From Bacteroidota bacterium (GTDB lineage: Bacteria; Bacteroidota; Bacteroidia; Palsa-948), in contig JACRAM010000009.1 of the NCBI GenBank assembly GCA_016213405.1, positions 1 through 32,664 on the forward strand: a DNA stretch of 32,664 bases. The letters are read 5' to 3'. The notes beneath the pieces were generated by a model. It was not told where the DNA came from. It did no database searches and saw only the letters and a program-made list of their open reading frames with translations. Both the position numbers and the translations under genes were made by a program. Of this stretch, positions 7,668 to 17,015 are shown piece by piece. Every line of letters begins with the position of its first letter. Within the stretch, counting starts at the first letter, position 1.

Positions 7668-10094
7668 ATGTTTTTACATAAAATATTTTCTATGAAGTCG
7701 AAGATGCCAAACCTGCTGTTTTTGGCAATTATTATTTTTCTGACCTCATTTCCAAAAATTGATCCTACTTTTTCTACAGGATTAGATTTTTCACTGCCTT
7801 TCGCTTTGAATTATTTTTTCAGTCATGATATTCATTTTGGAAGTGAGGTGATTTTTACTTACGGACCTTTGTCTTTTCTGAAAATGCCTGTTCCAATGGG
7901 GAATAATCTTGTGCTTAGCATAGGATTTATTTCCATCGTTTATTTGACTTTTATTTATGCAACGCTTTTTCTCGGACAACTTATTAATAAAGAAAAATGG
8001 CTTCTTCATTTTGGAATTGTTTTTTTATTGTGCCAAATTGTAAATGTGGATCATTTGCTGATTGGAATAACAGCAGTTTCATTATTAATTCATCATGAAG
8101 CTAAAAGCAGAAAATGGTTAATCGTTTCTTTGTTTAGTTTGGTTTTCGGATTATATATTAAATCTTCCATAGGTATCTCATCCTTTCTGCTTTTGATTTC
8201 TTATATGTTTATTTATTATTTTTTATACAAAGATTTTAAAAAACTGATTAAAATTGTTGTTAGTGTTGGCGCACTATATTTTCTTTTTTGGTTTGTGATT
8301 TACAGAGACTTTCACGGATGTTTAAAATTTTTATGGGCTACTTTTCAATTGGCGAAAGATAATTCTGCTGCTGCTTCAGTTTATCCAGAAAATAATTGGT
8401 GGTTGCTTGGCACAGCTCTTGTCGCATTTTTTTTGATTCCCGCAGTTACAAAGGATAAAAGAACTTACTTTTTATACGTGTTGTTTTTTCTTTCGGCATT
8501 TGCGTCTTGGAAGCATAGTTATTCCCGCGAGGAGGAAGTGCACTTGTCCGTATTTTATCATTTTTTAATTTTATTTTTTTTCGTGTTCCTGATTTTCATT
8601 GATAAAATAAAATTAATTCATATCATACTTATCATTGTTTCATTCTTTTTCCTTTATAGTAACATGCTTTCCACCGAACGTTACCATCAGGATGACCGTA
8701 TTGGGATAAATGGATTTAATAATTTTTATGAAACATTTTTTGACTATGGCAAACTCGCAGAGAAAAGCGCTGCCATCTCCAAGGAAAACATACAACCCGC
8801 AAAATTACCAATGGCAGTTTTAAGCATAATAGGTAATGAAAGCGTTGATGTATATCCCTGGGATTTCAGTTACGTTGTAGCCAACAATCTGAATTGGAAG
8901 CCAAGACCGGTTATACAAAGTTATGCCGCCTATACAGAATGGCTGGATAATCAGGATGCGGAATATTTTTCTTCCGATAAAAGCGCACGCTATATTGTTT
9001 GGGAGCTTACAGATGACAGATATGGGCAAAAAGGATTTTGCAGTATTGATAACCGGTATTTATTGAATGATGAACCCCATGCAATCTATCAGTTCTTTAC
9101 TAACTACAAACCTGTTTATAAAAATGAACAGATTATTTTATTTGCTAAAACAAATAAACGCATGTTGTTTTATCCAAAGAGTATCAAATCAGATACTGCC
9201 TCATGGAATCAATGGATTAAAGTTCCTCCTGCAGAAGATGGGATTGTGAGGGTTAAAACAAAATTCAACAATACTTTTTTCGGGCAGATTAAAGAATTTT
9301 TATTTAAAGGAGAGGAAATACGAATGGATTGCAGAATGAAGAATGGTAATGTAATGCAATATCGTGTGATTCCGAACTGTGCGGAAAGAGGCATATGGAT
9401 AAATCCTCTTCTTGCGAGTGATATGGACAAGAGCACCATTCAGTTTTCCGAAGTTGATGTAATCAGATTCACTTGCTCTAATATCAATCTTATGAAGTCA
9501 CGTATTTTCATGGAGTGGGAAAACATTGAAATAAATAAAGAGCATATTGCCTTTCCTGATTCTTCAGCAACTAAATTATATAGTGGAAATTATAAAAATA
9601 CTTTCAACTATTTTATGCAATACTATGTGTCTGCCGACACATTGATAGTACATTCATTAAATGATTTTGAAAGCAAAAAAGAAAATTGGTCGGGTGATAC
9701 AACAAACCTATCTTCTGAGAATATTTTTTCAGGCAAAAAATCCGAATTGCTTGACGCGAAAGATATCTACTCTTCCACTTTTACATTTTCTATTAGTAAA
9801 ATAAGGAATGATTCATCTGCTGTTATCGTCAACACTTCTGTTTGGGTAAAAATGGCAGAACATGCAAGAGGTACTTTGGTTGTTTCGCTGGAAGATAATG
9901 GAGGAATATTTTTCTGGAAAGCAAGGAAACTGGAGGACTATGTTAATGATAGAAATGAGTGGCAACAAGTTTTTTTCAAAGAGAAATTTACATCAATATC
10001 TAATGATGCAAAATTGAGTATTTATATCATTAACGATAATAAAAAAGAAATTTGTATAGATGATTTTGATGTGAAGGTTTACAAAAGTGATTGA
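7668..10094 (+). CDS. Large polytopic membrane protein with a C-terminal jelly-roll-like domain, possible GT-C-type glycosyltransferase
   Basis: The product has about 808 residues. Residues 1 to about 345 contain roughly ten hydrophobic helices, with the loop motif HFGSEVIFTYGPLSFL after the first. A conserved-looking Asp/Gly region between helices 1 and 2 (DPTFSTGLDFS) is where GT-C glycosyltransferases carry a catalytic acid, but no firm family signature is visible, so this is inference. Residues about 350-650 are soluble. Residues about 660-808 look like a carbohydrate-binding jelly roll: NDFESKKENWSGD, GKKSELL, NEWQQVFFKEKF and a closing CIDDFDVKVY. The start is uncertain: ATG 7668 is reported, but the upstream box favours ATG 7692 (MKSKMPNLLFLAI). 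The gene is AT-rich and stands alone, convergent with porZ. Confidence 0.75.
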   Translation: MFLHKIFSMKSKMPNLLFLAIIIFLTSFPKIDPTFSTGLDFSLPFALNYFFSHDIHFGSEVIFTYGPLSFLKMPVPMGNNLVLSIGFISIVYLTFIYATLFLGQLINKEKWLLHFGIVFLLCQIVNVDHLLIGITAVSLLIHHEAKSRKWLIVSLFSLVFGLYIKSSIGISSFLLLISYMFIYYFLYKDFKKLIKIVVSVGALYFLFWFVIYRDFHGCLKFLWATFQLAKDNSAAASVYPENNWWLLGTALVAFFLIPAVTKDKRTYFLYVLFFLSAFASWKHSYSREEEVHLSVFYHFLILFFFVFLIFIDKIKLIHIILIIVSFFFLYSNMLSTERYHQDDRIGINGFNNFYETFFDYGKLAEKSAAISKENIQPAKLPMAVLSIIGNESVDVYPWDFSYVVANNLNWKPRPVIQSYAAYTEWLDNQDAEYFSSDKSARYIVWELTDDRYGQKGFCSIDNRYLLNDEPHAIYQFFTNYKPVYKNEQIILFAKTNKRMLFYPKSIKSDTASWNQWIKVPPAEDGIVRVKTKFNNTFFGQIKEFLFKGEEIRMDCRMKNGNVMQYRVIPNCAERGIWINPLLASDMDKSTIQFSEVDVIRFTCSNINLMKSRIFMEWENIEINKEHIAFPDSSATKLYSGNYKNTFNYFMQYYVSADTLIVHSLNDFESKKENWSGDTTNLSSENIFSGKKSELLDAKDIYSSTFTFSISKIRNDSSAVIVNTSVWVKMAEHARGTLVVSLEDNGGIFFWKARKLEDYVNDRNEWQQVFFKEKFTSISNDAKLSIYIINDNKKEICIDDFDVKVYKSD

Positions 10095-10121
10095 AAGTAA
10101 CAGATAACTATAAAAACTGAA

Positions 10122-12473
10122 TTAGTTTACAAAAAGGATTTTTGCTATATAAGTTTTAGAGCCGTCATCATTAGCACAAAACACCATGTAAACTCCTGTG
10201 CGTGCTCGTTCACCTTTAAAATTATTGCCATACCATATTGCCTGTCCTCCCAGCGCCTTGGTTTGATAAACAAGAGATCCGCTGATATCAGTAATCTTTA
10301 CATCAGCATTTTCAACAAGTCCTGTTATCGCTATAGGACCAGCATATCCAGGTTGAACAGGATTCGGGAAAACATACACATCAGTAAAATCTTCCAGCCC
10401 TTCAGTTGCATCATTTCTATACGAAATAATTCCATCTACCGTTCCAAAAAAAACTTCTCCTGTCTTTGGATTGATAACGATGGAACGGATTTCGTTAGAA
10501 AGAAGCGGGCTGTTATCTACCGTGAAATGCTGAATTTGCTGTGTACCGTCTGCAGACATAAGGTAAACTCCGGAGTTTTGAGTGCCAATCCACTTGCGGT
10601 TGGCTCCATCCACAGCAATGGCAGTTACAAGTTCTGTTTCGAGCAGAATCTGCGTGTGCCCGTCCTGTTCAATAAAAATCTGCTGAGCATCGCATCCTGA
10701 AGAAGAAAAAATCTGGTCGGGGCAGTAAAAAACTGCAATGCCTTTATCCGTACCCACCCAGATTTCTCCGTCTTTATCTTCGGCAAGGCATTCCACTTCA
10801 TTGCTCGGAAAATTTCCATTTCCGGCACCTGCAAAAAGTTTTTTCATATTGTCATCTCCTGTTCCCCATGTTCCGTTTTCATTAAATACCAAAATTCCTC
10901 CTCCGCGCGGAAGCACCATCCATTTCTGGTTGTATTGATTGACGATGATTTGTCCAAGAGTAGGATTTAATCCTAATCCCAAATTGCTAAAGTTAAATGG
11001 TGGCTGCCATGTGCCATCGCTCTTTTTTACAGATAACGGATTAATGACATTGGAATTTGTAACCCACAAGTTACCATCCTTGTCAAAGGTTTGTCCATAC
11101 ACAGTTACCCAATGATAGGATGGAAGACCGGTAATGGATTGCAAACTGCTGTTGGTTTCATTCCAAATTTTTATAATTGAGCCGTTGTTGAGTTCAATAA
11201 GTCCATAACCAATTGTGCCGAGATACACATGTTCTTTATTTGCCGGATCAATGGCAACAGAAACAATATCACGCATTGTATCGAGTGCGGCAATTCCACC
11301 CGCACCTCCTTTTATACTTGACCAGTTTTCGCTGCTGAATTTATATACTTCTGCTTCGTTGTATCTTCCGTTCCATATTTCGTCATGGTCGCCCCGCGCT
11401 ACCCATAAATCTCCATCTGACATGCTCATGACATAAACCTCAGAAGTGTTAGGCCCATTAGGAAAATAATTTTCATTCCATGCACCGAGATTGACAACTT
11501 TTGTTAACCCATTTAGATTATCGGCAATCCATATAAAATTCAGATTGGTATTATCAATAATTCCCTGATAAGGATCAACTCCATATAGTCGTGCAAGCCA
11601 TGTTTCACTTCCATCATAGACATCCATGAATCCGGGAAAAGAAATCAACAATTTATTACTGTTGAATTCCATTTTTCTGACTGGAAAGAAACTTGTATCC
11701 GGCTTAAGAAAATGACCCCACGTTGTTCCATCATACTCATAAATTGTATCAGCAGGCCATGGCACTGTGGAGGGGGCAGAGTAGTTAACATAAATTTTTC
11801 CTGCAAAAGAAGTAATCGTGTTGTATTTACCTTTCGGCAATAAAGAAAATTTATTCCATGAATTATAGTCAGCCAAATTGGAAGAGTTCCATGAAGCCCT
11901 GTAAACTCCCGAATCAGTTGCTGCATAAAGATAATTTGCATCAGAAGTGATGTCGCGGATATTAATGTATCCTCCATTCACGCCAATATAATAGGTGTCT
12001 TCTATTTGTTTTTTATCCATATCAAGAACCACTATTCCGAACCCGCAGGCAACGTAAGCGAGTTGATTTCTCAGGTGAATATTGTTTATTGTTTTTTTTC
12101 CGGTGATGATAGCCCGCTTGATGTCAGAAATATTATAAATAATATTTCCGGAAACCAAATCAATATTGGCATTATTATACGCGATGAACAAGGTATTGTC
12201 ATAATCATTATAACGAATGGTACTAACACCCACATCAGATAGTCCCGAAATCTTTGAAAGACGCTCAATATAATTATCATCTTTTTTTAGAGAAAAAATT
12301 CCGCTTTCAGTTGCACAGTAAATTTTTTCATTGCTTTGGGTGACAGAAATTCCTTTTTTATAAGAAAGGTGGTCGCGCCACTGACCAATAGCAAGCTGGC
12401 AAATTCCATCTCCTCCCATGAGAAAAGTTAACAGCAATAATGCGGAAGTGCAGATTTGTTTCAAATGATTCAT
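10122..12473 (-). CDS. porZ: PorZ-like type IX secretion component (beta-propeller protein)
   Basis: In Porphyromonas, PorZ is a surface-exposed part of the T9SS attachment machinery that helps deliver anionic LPS to the sortase. This 783-residue product has a signal peptide (CTSALLLLTFLMGGDG), then a PorZ-like N-terminus (IGQWRDHLSYKKG, KISGLSDVGVSTIRYND, NANIDLV and DISDIKR-like segments). It continues through two-component-regulator-type beta-propeller blades with repeated DKDGNLWVTN and DKDGEIWVGTDKGIAVF motifs. The C-terminal domain (VYVFPNPVQPGYAGPI, VKITDISGSLVYQTKALGG) is the T9SS-style Ig fold typical of PorZ. Length fits the family. It is convergent with the membrane-protein gene and divergent from the tRNAs. 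No other por/gld genes are in the window. Confidence 0.88.
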   Translation of the reverse strand: MNHLKQICTSALLLLTFLMGGDGICQLAIGQWRDHLSYKKGISVTQSNEKIYCATESGIFSLKKDDNYIERLSKISGLSDVGVSTIRYNDYDNTLFIAYNNANIDLVSGNIIYNISDIKRAIITGKKTINNIHLRNQLAYVACGFGIVVLDMDKKQIEDTYYIGVNGGYINIRDITSDANYLYAATDSGVYRASWNSSNLADYNSWNKFSLLPKGKYNTITSFAGKIYVNYSAPSTVPWPADTIYEYDGTTWGHFLKPDTSFFPVRKMEFNSNKLLISFPGFMDVYDGSETWLARLYGVDPYQGIIDNTNLNFIWIADNLNGLTKVVNLGAWNENYFPNGPNTSEVYVMSMSDGDLWVARGDHDEIWNGRYNEAEVYKFSSENWSSIKGGAGGIAALDTMRDIVSVAIDPANKEHVYLGTIGYGLIELNNGSIIKIWNETNSSLQSITGLPSYHWVTVYGQTFDKDGNLWVTNSNVINPLSVKKSDGTWQPPFNFSNLGLGLNPTLGQIIVNQYNQKWMVLPRGGGILVFNENGTWGTGDDNMKKLFAGAGNGNFPSNEVECLAEDKDGEIWVGTDKGIAVFYCPDQIFSSSGCDAQQIFIEQDGHTQILLETELVTAIAVDGANRKWIGTQNSGVYLMSADGTQQIQHFTVDNSPLLSNEIRSIVINPKTGEVFFGTVDGIISYRNDATEGLEDFTDVYVFPNPVQPGYAGPIAITGLVENADVKITDISGSLVYQTKALGGQAIWYGNNFKGERARTGVYMVFCANDDGSKTYIAKILFVN

Positions 12474-12559
12474 CGCTTTGTGCTAATGTACTAAAGAAAT
12501 CGGAACGTAAAATCAAGCATGATATTGTGTTTACCTTCAGTATTGGGAATGTAAATTCA

Positions 12560-12567
12560 TATTTTTG
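12560..12567 (+). promoter_or_regulatory. -7 box for the tRNA-Arg/tRNA-Leu unit
   Basis: TATTTTTG matches TAnnTTTG exactly and ends 15 nt before the first base of tRNA-Arg. No well-spaced TTTG was found upstream, so only this box is claimed. Confidence 0.4.
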
Positions 12568-12582
12568 CCATTCATTAAAATT

Positions 12583-12655
12583 GCACCCGTAGTTCAATGG
12601 ATAGAATATCTGGCTTCGGACCAGAGGGTTGGGGGTTCGAGTCCCTCCGGGTGCA
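12583..12655 (+). tRNA. tRNA-Arg (anticodon TCG)
   Basis: A complete cloverleaf can be folded. The acceptor arm GCACCCG pairs with CGGGTGC (12648-12654), with discriminator A. The anticodon stem TCTGG/CCAGA carries loop CTTCGGA, giving anticodon TCG, which reads CGA (Arg). The T arm has GGTTCGAGTCC. The 3' CCA is not encoded. Confidence 0.95.
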
Positions 12656-12737
12656 CCGAAGAAAATAAAAGTTAATTCTTCAGAGTTAATAGCTGATTCA
12701 CGATTAACAATTAACTTTGAACGATTAACCAAGTTTT

Positions 12738-12819
12738 GCGGGCGTGGTGAAATTGGTAGACATACCAGACTTAGGATCTGGCGCTTCACGGCATGGGGGT
12801 TCGAGTCCCTCCGCCCGCA
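12738..12819 (+). tRNA. tRNA-Leu (anticodon TAG)
   Basis: A class II tRNA of 82 nt with the long variable arm expected for leucine. The acceptor GCGGGCG pairs with CGCCCGC (12812-12818). The anticodon stem CCAGA/TCTGG carries loop CTTAGGA, giving anticodon TAG, which reads CUA/CUG-type Leu codons. The T arm has GGTTCGAGTCC. No CCA is encoded. It follows tRNA-Arg by 82 nt and precedes tig. Confidence 0.95.
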
Positions 12820-12866
12820 CAAATTTTCAAGATTTTCAGGGGCAATTTCCGTCCCCATAAATCTCT

Positions 12867-12874
12867 TATCTTTG
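12867..12874 (+). promoter_or_regulatory. Promoter -7 box for tig-clpP-clpX
   Basis: TATCTTTG is an exact TAnnTTTG match ending 25 nt before the tig ATG. TTTC at 12846-12849, 17 nt upstream of the box, is a near match to the TTTG element. Confidence 0.55.
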
Positions 12875-12899
12875 CCCTCCATTTACTTTATTACCTGCT

Positions 12900-14234
12900 A
12901 TGGATATAGTTAAAGAAAACGTTGATGACCTGAATGCTGTTTTGAAAGTCAAAATCGCTCCTGCTGATTATTCGGACAGGTATAATATTGCGTTGAAAAA
13001 ATACCAAAAAAAAGTTGATCTGCCTGGCTTCCGTCCGGGAAAAGTTCCGGTAGATTTGATAAAGAAACGTTTTGGCACGCATATTTTGGTCGAAGAGATA
13101 AATGACATGCTTTCAGAATCGCTTCACAAATATATTTCTGAAAATAAAATTGATATTCTTGGCAACCCTCTTCCGAAAGAAGATTCTCATATTGATTTCG
13201 ACCATCAGACCGAATTTGAATTTCAATATGATTTAGGTCTGGCTCCTAAAATGAATATTGAACTTTCTGCAAAAGAAAAATATCCTTATTACTCGGTGAA
13301 AGTTGATGATGAGTTGATAAACAAGCACGTGGATTACTTCCGCAGAAATTACGGACAAGTGATTCATCCTGAAGCATCTGAAGAAAAGGATGTGCTGGTC
13401 GGTGATTTTACCGAAGTGGATAAAGAAGGCAATGTTGTTCCCGGAGGAGTTTTCAAAACAACACTCATTGATATTTCCAAAATCACTAATGCACAAAACA
13501 AAGTTAAACTCATCGGGCTGAAGAAAGAAGATAAAGTTGTGCTGGATAACCTTTCTGACAATGCTTCCTATATTTTCGAAATCCTCGAATTATCTGCGGA
13601 GAAGTTGAATGGGCTCTCTCTTCAATTTCGCCTGAAAAATCTCAGCCGGATTGTGCAAGCGGAAGTGAATCAGGAGTTGTTCGATAAAATTTATGGAGCA
13701 GGAAAAATTAACAGCGAAGAAGAATTCAGAAATAAAATCCGCGAAGAACTTGCAGTGATGTTCATTGGAGACAGCGACAAGAAATTCATGAATGATGTGG
13801 CGGATTCAATTCTGAAAAAGGCAAATCTTTCTCTTCCCGAAAGTTTTCTGAAAAGATTTTTGCTTGCCACCAACAAAGAAAAAATTTCTTCGGAACAAAT
13901 GGACAAAGAATATCATTCTTATTCCGATGCGCTCAAATGGCAGTTGATTGAAAATCATCTTTTGAAAACTTACAAGGTTGTTGTTCCTGCTGAAGAAGTG
14001 GAGCAATATGTAACCAATCTTGTGAAAATGAATTTCGCCAAACGCGGAATGACAAATGCAGATGATGAAACTATTAAAGCATCAGTAAAAAAAGTGCTTG
14101 AAGATGAAAAACAGGTTAGAAATGCGTATGACAGATTATATGACCAAAAACTAATTGAACTTTTCAAAAACACTTTCACCATAGAGAAAAAAGAACTTCC
14201 TTATGACGAGTTTTTCAAAAACCCTAAATCTTAA
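12900..14234 (+). CDS. tig: Trigger factor (ribosome-associated prolyl isomerase and chaperone)
   Basis: Trigger factor binds near the ribosome exit tunnel and shields nascent chains. The product has 444 residues, normal for the family. The ribosome-docking loop signature GFRPGKVP is at residues 43-50. The central FKBP-type domain (about 150-240) is poorly conserved, as is common in Bacteroidota. The C-terminal helical arms fill residues about 260-430. The ATG at 12900 follows the -7 box at 12867. clpP begins 23 nt after the stop, so tig, clpP and clpX form the classical set of co-translational folding and protein turnover. Confidence 0.95.
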   Translation: MDIVKENVDDLNAVLKVKIAPADYSDRYNIALKKYQKKVDLPGFRPGKVPVDLIKKRFGTHILVEEINDMLSESLHKYISENKIDILGNPLPKEDSHIDFDHQTEFEFQYDLGLAPKMNIELSAKEKYPYYSVKVDDELINKHVDYFRRNYGQVIHPEASEEKDVLVGDFTEVDKEGNVVPGGVFKTTLIDISKITNAQNKVKLIGLKKEDKVVLDNLSDNASYIFEILELSAEKLNGLSLQFRLKNLSRIVQAEVNQELFDKIYGAGKINSEEEFRNKIREELAVMFIGDSDKKFMNDVADSILKKANLSLPESFLKRFLLATNKEKISSEQMDKEYHSYSDALKWQLIENHLLKTYKVVVPAEEVEQYVTNLVKMNFAKRGMTNADDETIKASVKKVLEDEKQVRNAYDRLYDQKLIELFKNTFTIEKKELPYDEFFKNPKS

Positions 14235-14257
14235 TTTCTTAATCCAAAATCAAAATT

Positions 14258-14956
14258 ATGTTTGACCAAAACGAATTTCGCAAATACGCAATTAAGCACA
14301 AAGGCATCAGCAGTATGACTATGGATGCTTATACGAAACTAAACAGCACCGTCATCCGCAGCGACTATTATATTTCTCCAACCATTATCGAAGAGCGCCA
14401 GCTGAACGTTGCAACCATGGATGTTTTCTCTCGTCTCATGATGGACAGAATTATTTTTCTTGGTGTGCCTATCAACGATTATGTTTCTAACATTATTCAG
14501 GCACAGTTGCTTTTTCTTGAATCGGTGGACGCGAAAAAAGATATTCAAATTTATCTCAACACACCAGGTGGTTCTGTATATGCCGGACTTGGAATTTATG
14601 ACACGATGCAATATATTGCGCCAGATGTTGATACGATTTGTACAGGCATGGCAGCTTCGATGGGCGCGGTGATTATGTGTGCGGGCGCTCAGAAAAAACG
14701 CAGTGCACTCCCTCACGCACGTATTATGATTCACCAGCCGATGGGTGGTGCAGAAGGGCAGGCATCTGATATTGAAATCACAGCGCGTGAAATTCAGAAA
14801 CTGAAAAAGGAACTTTACGAAATTATTGCGAAGCATAGCGGACAGACCTATGAAAAAGTTTGGGAAAACAGTGACCGTGATTATTGGATGACTGCTCAGG
14901 AAGCAAAAGATTATGGAATGGTGGATGAAATTTTAGTGAGAAGCAAAACAAAATAA
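14258..14956 (+). CDS. clpP: ATP-dependent Clp protease proteolytic subunit
   Basis: ClpP is the serine peptidase barrel that degrades proteins unfolded by ClpX. The 232-residue product has the catalytic triad Ser134 (GMAASMGAV), His159 (RIMIHQP) and Asp210 (DRDYWM), so it should be active. The N-terminus is about 35 residues longer than the E. coli mature protein and is probably a processed propeptide (MFDQNEFRKYAIKHKG onward); such an extension is common in this phylum. It lies 23 nt after tig, and a repeat-rich 93-nt spacer separates it from clpX. Confidence 0.97.
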   Translation: MFDQNEFRKYAIKHKGISSMTMDAYTKLNSTVIRSDYYISPTIIEERQLNVATMDVFSRLMMDRIIFLGVPINDYVSNIIQAQLLFLESVDAKKDIQIYLNTPGGSVYAGLGIYDTMQYIAPDVDTICTGMAASMGAVIMCAGAQKKRSALPHARIMIHQPMGGAEGQASDIEITAREIQKLKKELYEIIAKHSGQTYEKVWENSDRDYWMTAQEAKDYGMVDEILVRSKTK

Positions 14957-14959
14957 ATT

Positions 14960-15036
14960 AGGATTACACCGATTATGAAATGAGATTACACCGATGGCTG
15001 TTATCTGTGTAATCAAATAAATAATCGGTGTAATCG
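14960..15036. repeat. GATTACACCGAT inverted/direct repeat between clpP and clpX
   Basis: GATTACACCGATTAT (14964-14978) is followed by a second direct GATTACACCGAT and, at the far side, by ATAATCGGTGTAATC (about 15019-15034). The outer pair can form a 15-bp stem. It has the style of the other short dispersed elements in the window and could attenuate or stabilise the clpP-clpX message, which is an inference. Confidence 0.7.
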
Positions 15037-15049
15037 TTGAAAAAAAGTT

Positions 15050-16300
15050 ATGGCAACTCAAAAAAATGTGAAGTGTTCTTTCTGCGGTCGAGACCAGCAG
15101 GATATTAATGTGATGGTCTCCGGTCTTGACGGTCATATCTGCGATCATTGTGTGGAACAAGCGCATTTAGTTGTAAAGCAGGAACTGAAAGCAAAGGGAG
15201 GCAAATCCGCACATTTTGTTTTGAATCTCATCAAGCCGAGTGAAATTAAAAAACATCTGGATGAATTTGTAATAGGGCAGGACGATGCGAAAAAAGTTTT
15301 GTCAGTTGCGGTTTACAATCATTACAAACGGATTTCACAGAAGCCGAAGAGAACCACCACAAAATCAGATGACATCGAAATAGAAAAATCAAACGTCATT
15401 CTTGTTGGTGAAACCGGCACAGGAAAAACGCTGCTTGCCAGAACCATCGCGAAAATTCTGAATGTTCCGTTTTGCATGGCAGATGCAACCGTTCTCACCG
15501 AAGCGGGATATGTAGGTGAAGATGTGGAAAGCATTCTCGCCCGATTGCTTCAGGTTGCGGATTATGATGTGACTGCCGCGGAACGGGGAATTGTTTTTAT
15601 AGATGAGATAGATAAAATTTCACGCAAGAGTGATAACCCGAGCATCACGCGCGATGTTTCCGGAGAAGGAGTTCAGCAGGGGCTTTTGAAATTATTGGAA
15701 GGCGCTGTTGTGAATGTTCCTCCACAGGGTGGAAGAAAACACCCTGAGCAGAAAATGATTCAGATTGATACTTCTAATATTCTTTTTGTTTGTGGTGGAG
15801 CATTTGATGGGATTGAAAAAATGATTGCGAGAAGAATTAAACCGCAGTCTCTCGGATATACAGCATCAAAAGAAGGAGATTCGGTTGACAGAGAAAATAT
15901 TTTGCAGTACATCGCACCGCTTGATCTGAAAAAATTCGGATTGATACCTGAATTGATTGGACGTTTGCCTGTGATTACTTATTTATCTCCTTTGGATGAA
16001 AGCACGCTCAGAAAAATTCTTACCGACCCGAAGAACGCCCTCACCAAGCAGTACATGAAATTGTTTGAGATGGATGGAGTAAAACTTTCTTTTGATGATG
16101 ACGCGCTTGATTTTATTGTTGAAAAAGCATTTGAGTTCAAACTCGGTGCGCGCGGGCTCCGTTCTCTATGCGAAGGTGTAATGAACGATGCAATGTTTGA
16201 AATTCCATCCGAAGGAAAGGTGAAAGAACTTCACATCACACTGCTTTATGCAAAAGAAAAACTTTCCAGAAGTAAGTTGAAGCGCCTCAAAGCTGCATAA
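15050..16300 (+). CDS. clpX: ATP-dependent Clp protease ATP-binding subunit ClpX
   Basis: ClpX is the AAA+ unfoldase that recognises substrates and feeds ClpP. The 416-residue product has an N-terminal C4 zinc-binding domain (Cys9, Cys12, Cys31, Cys34), the Walker A motif GETGTGKT at about 119-126, the pore loop GYVGEDVE, the Walker [10 protein letters not shown], and the C-terminal small domain with [12 protein letters not shown]. All key residues are present. The start ATG at 15050 follows the clpP-clpX spacer repeat. The gene is convergent with thiE, and the 20-bp gap and thiE stop lie in a dispersed repeat. Confidence 0.97.
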   Translation: MATQKNVKCSFCGRDQQDINVMVSGLDGHICDHCVEQAHLVVKQELKAKGGKSAHFVLNLIKPSEIKKHLDEFVIGQDDAKKVLSVAVYNHYKRISQKPKRTTTKSDDIEIEKSNVILVGETGTGKTLLARTIAKILNVPFCMADATVLTEAGYVGEDVESILARLLQVADYDVTAAERGIVFIDEIDKISRKSDNPSITRDVSGEGVQQGLLKLLEGAVVNVPPQGGRKHPEQKMIQIDTSNILFVCGGAFDGIEKMIARRIKPQSLGYTASKEGDSVDRENILQYIAPLDLKKFGLIPELIGRLPVITYLSPLDESTLRKILTDPKNALTKQYMKLFEMDGVKLSFDDDALDFIVEKAFEFKLGARGLRSLCEGVMNDAMFEIPSEGKVKELHITLLYAKEKLSRSKLKRLKAA

Positions 16301-16360
16301 ACACTAATTAGCACGAATTTTCACGGATGAATTAGTGTGAATTTGTGTAATTCGTGAATG
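16301..16360. repeat. CACTAATT/CACGAATT element, copy 1 (clpX-thiE junction)
   Basis: Arms ACACTAATT (16301-16309) and CACGAATT (16312-16319) are followed by their complements in the same order, AATTAGTGT (16330-16338) and AATTCGTG (16349-16356). It sits between convergent genes and supplies the final thiE codons and the TGA stop, so it may also act as a bidirectional 3' end. Confidence 0.7.
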
Positions 16361-16956
16361 AGTTTATTGGTGGCATCAGTTTTATTCTCCGAAAGATTTA
16401 TTGCCGAAGAAACTGCAACACCGTGAATTCCGCTTTGCATTAATGATTCAACATCTTCGAGCTTAATTCCTCCTATGGCAATCATTGGAATCTTGTCACC
16501 AAATTTTTCAGCGATTGTTTTTATTCCATCTAATCCAAGAATCGGATTTAATTTTTCTTTAGTAGTTGTATGTCGAAAAGGTCCAAGTCCGATGTAATCA
16601 CATCCGTTTGCCATCTGCCATTTTACATCTTCCATCGTATTGGTGCTTCCTCCGATAATGAAATTATTTCCCAATATTTTTCTCGCCTCTTTCGGATTCA
16701 TATCCTCTTTTCCCAAATGAACACCATCGGTTGAAATTTCTTTTGCGATTATTACATTGTCATTGATAATTAATGTCGCCCCGAATTTTTTGCAAACCAA
16801 TTTTACTTCTTCCGCAATCTTCAGCCATTCATCATACGTTTTATTTTTTACACGAAGTTGTATCCAGTCCGCACCGCCTTTACAAGCAAACTCTGCAAGT
16901 TGAGAATGAGAAAAATCAGGAAGGTCTTGAGTGATGTAATGTAATCTTGAAATCAT
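16321..16956 (-). CDS. thiE: Thiamine phosphate synthase
   Basis: ThiE joins HMP-PP and the thiazole phosphate to make thiamine phosphate. The 211-residue product is a TIM barrel with the family motifs: WIQLRVKN, LIINDNV, GVHLGKEDM, IIGGSTNT, DYIGLGPFRHTTTK and MIAIGGIK, ending with GVAVSSAI. The start is the ATG at 16956 (MISRLHYITQ); a GTG 15 nt upstream falls inside a dispersed repeat and is unlikely. The last codons and stop are provided by another copy of that repeat. It is the last gene of the minus-strand cluster that begins at the TPP riboswitch, 59 nt after the carbonic anhydrase gene. Confidence 0.95.
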   Translation of the reverse strand: MISRLHYITQDLPDFSHSQLAEFACKGGADWIQLRVKNKTYDEWLKIAEEVKLVCKKFGATLIINDNVIIAKEISTDGVHLGKEDMNPKEARKILGNNFIIGGSTNTMEDVKWQMANGCDYIGLGPFRHTTTKEKLNPILGLDGIKTIAEKFGDKIPMIAIGGIKLEDVESLMQSGIHGVAVSSAINLSENKTDATNKLIHELHKFTLIHP

Positions 16957-17014
16957 AGGCACTAATTGCACGAATTGGCTCTAATTAGTTTGTGTTAATT
17001 AGTGCAATTCGTGG
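16957..17014. repeat. CACTAATT/CACGAATT element, copy 2 (upstream of thiE)
   Basis: CACTAATT then CACGAATTG are followed, after a short spacer, by AATTAGTG and CAATTCGTG. This is the same A-B-A'-B' order as copy 1. It fills the whole gap between the carbonic anhydrase stop and the thiE start and may influence thiE translation. Confidence 0.7.
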
Positions 17015-17015
17015 C

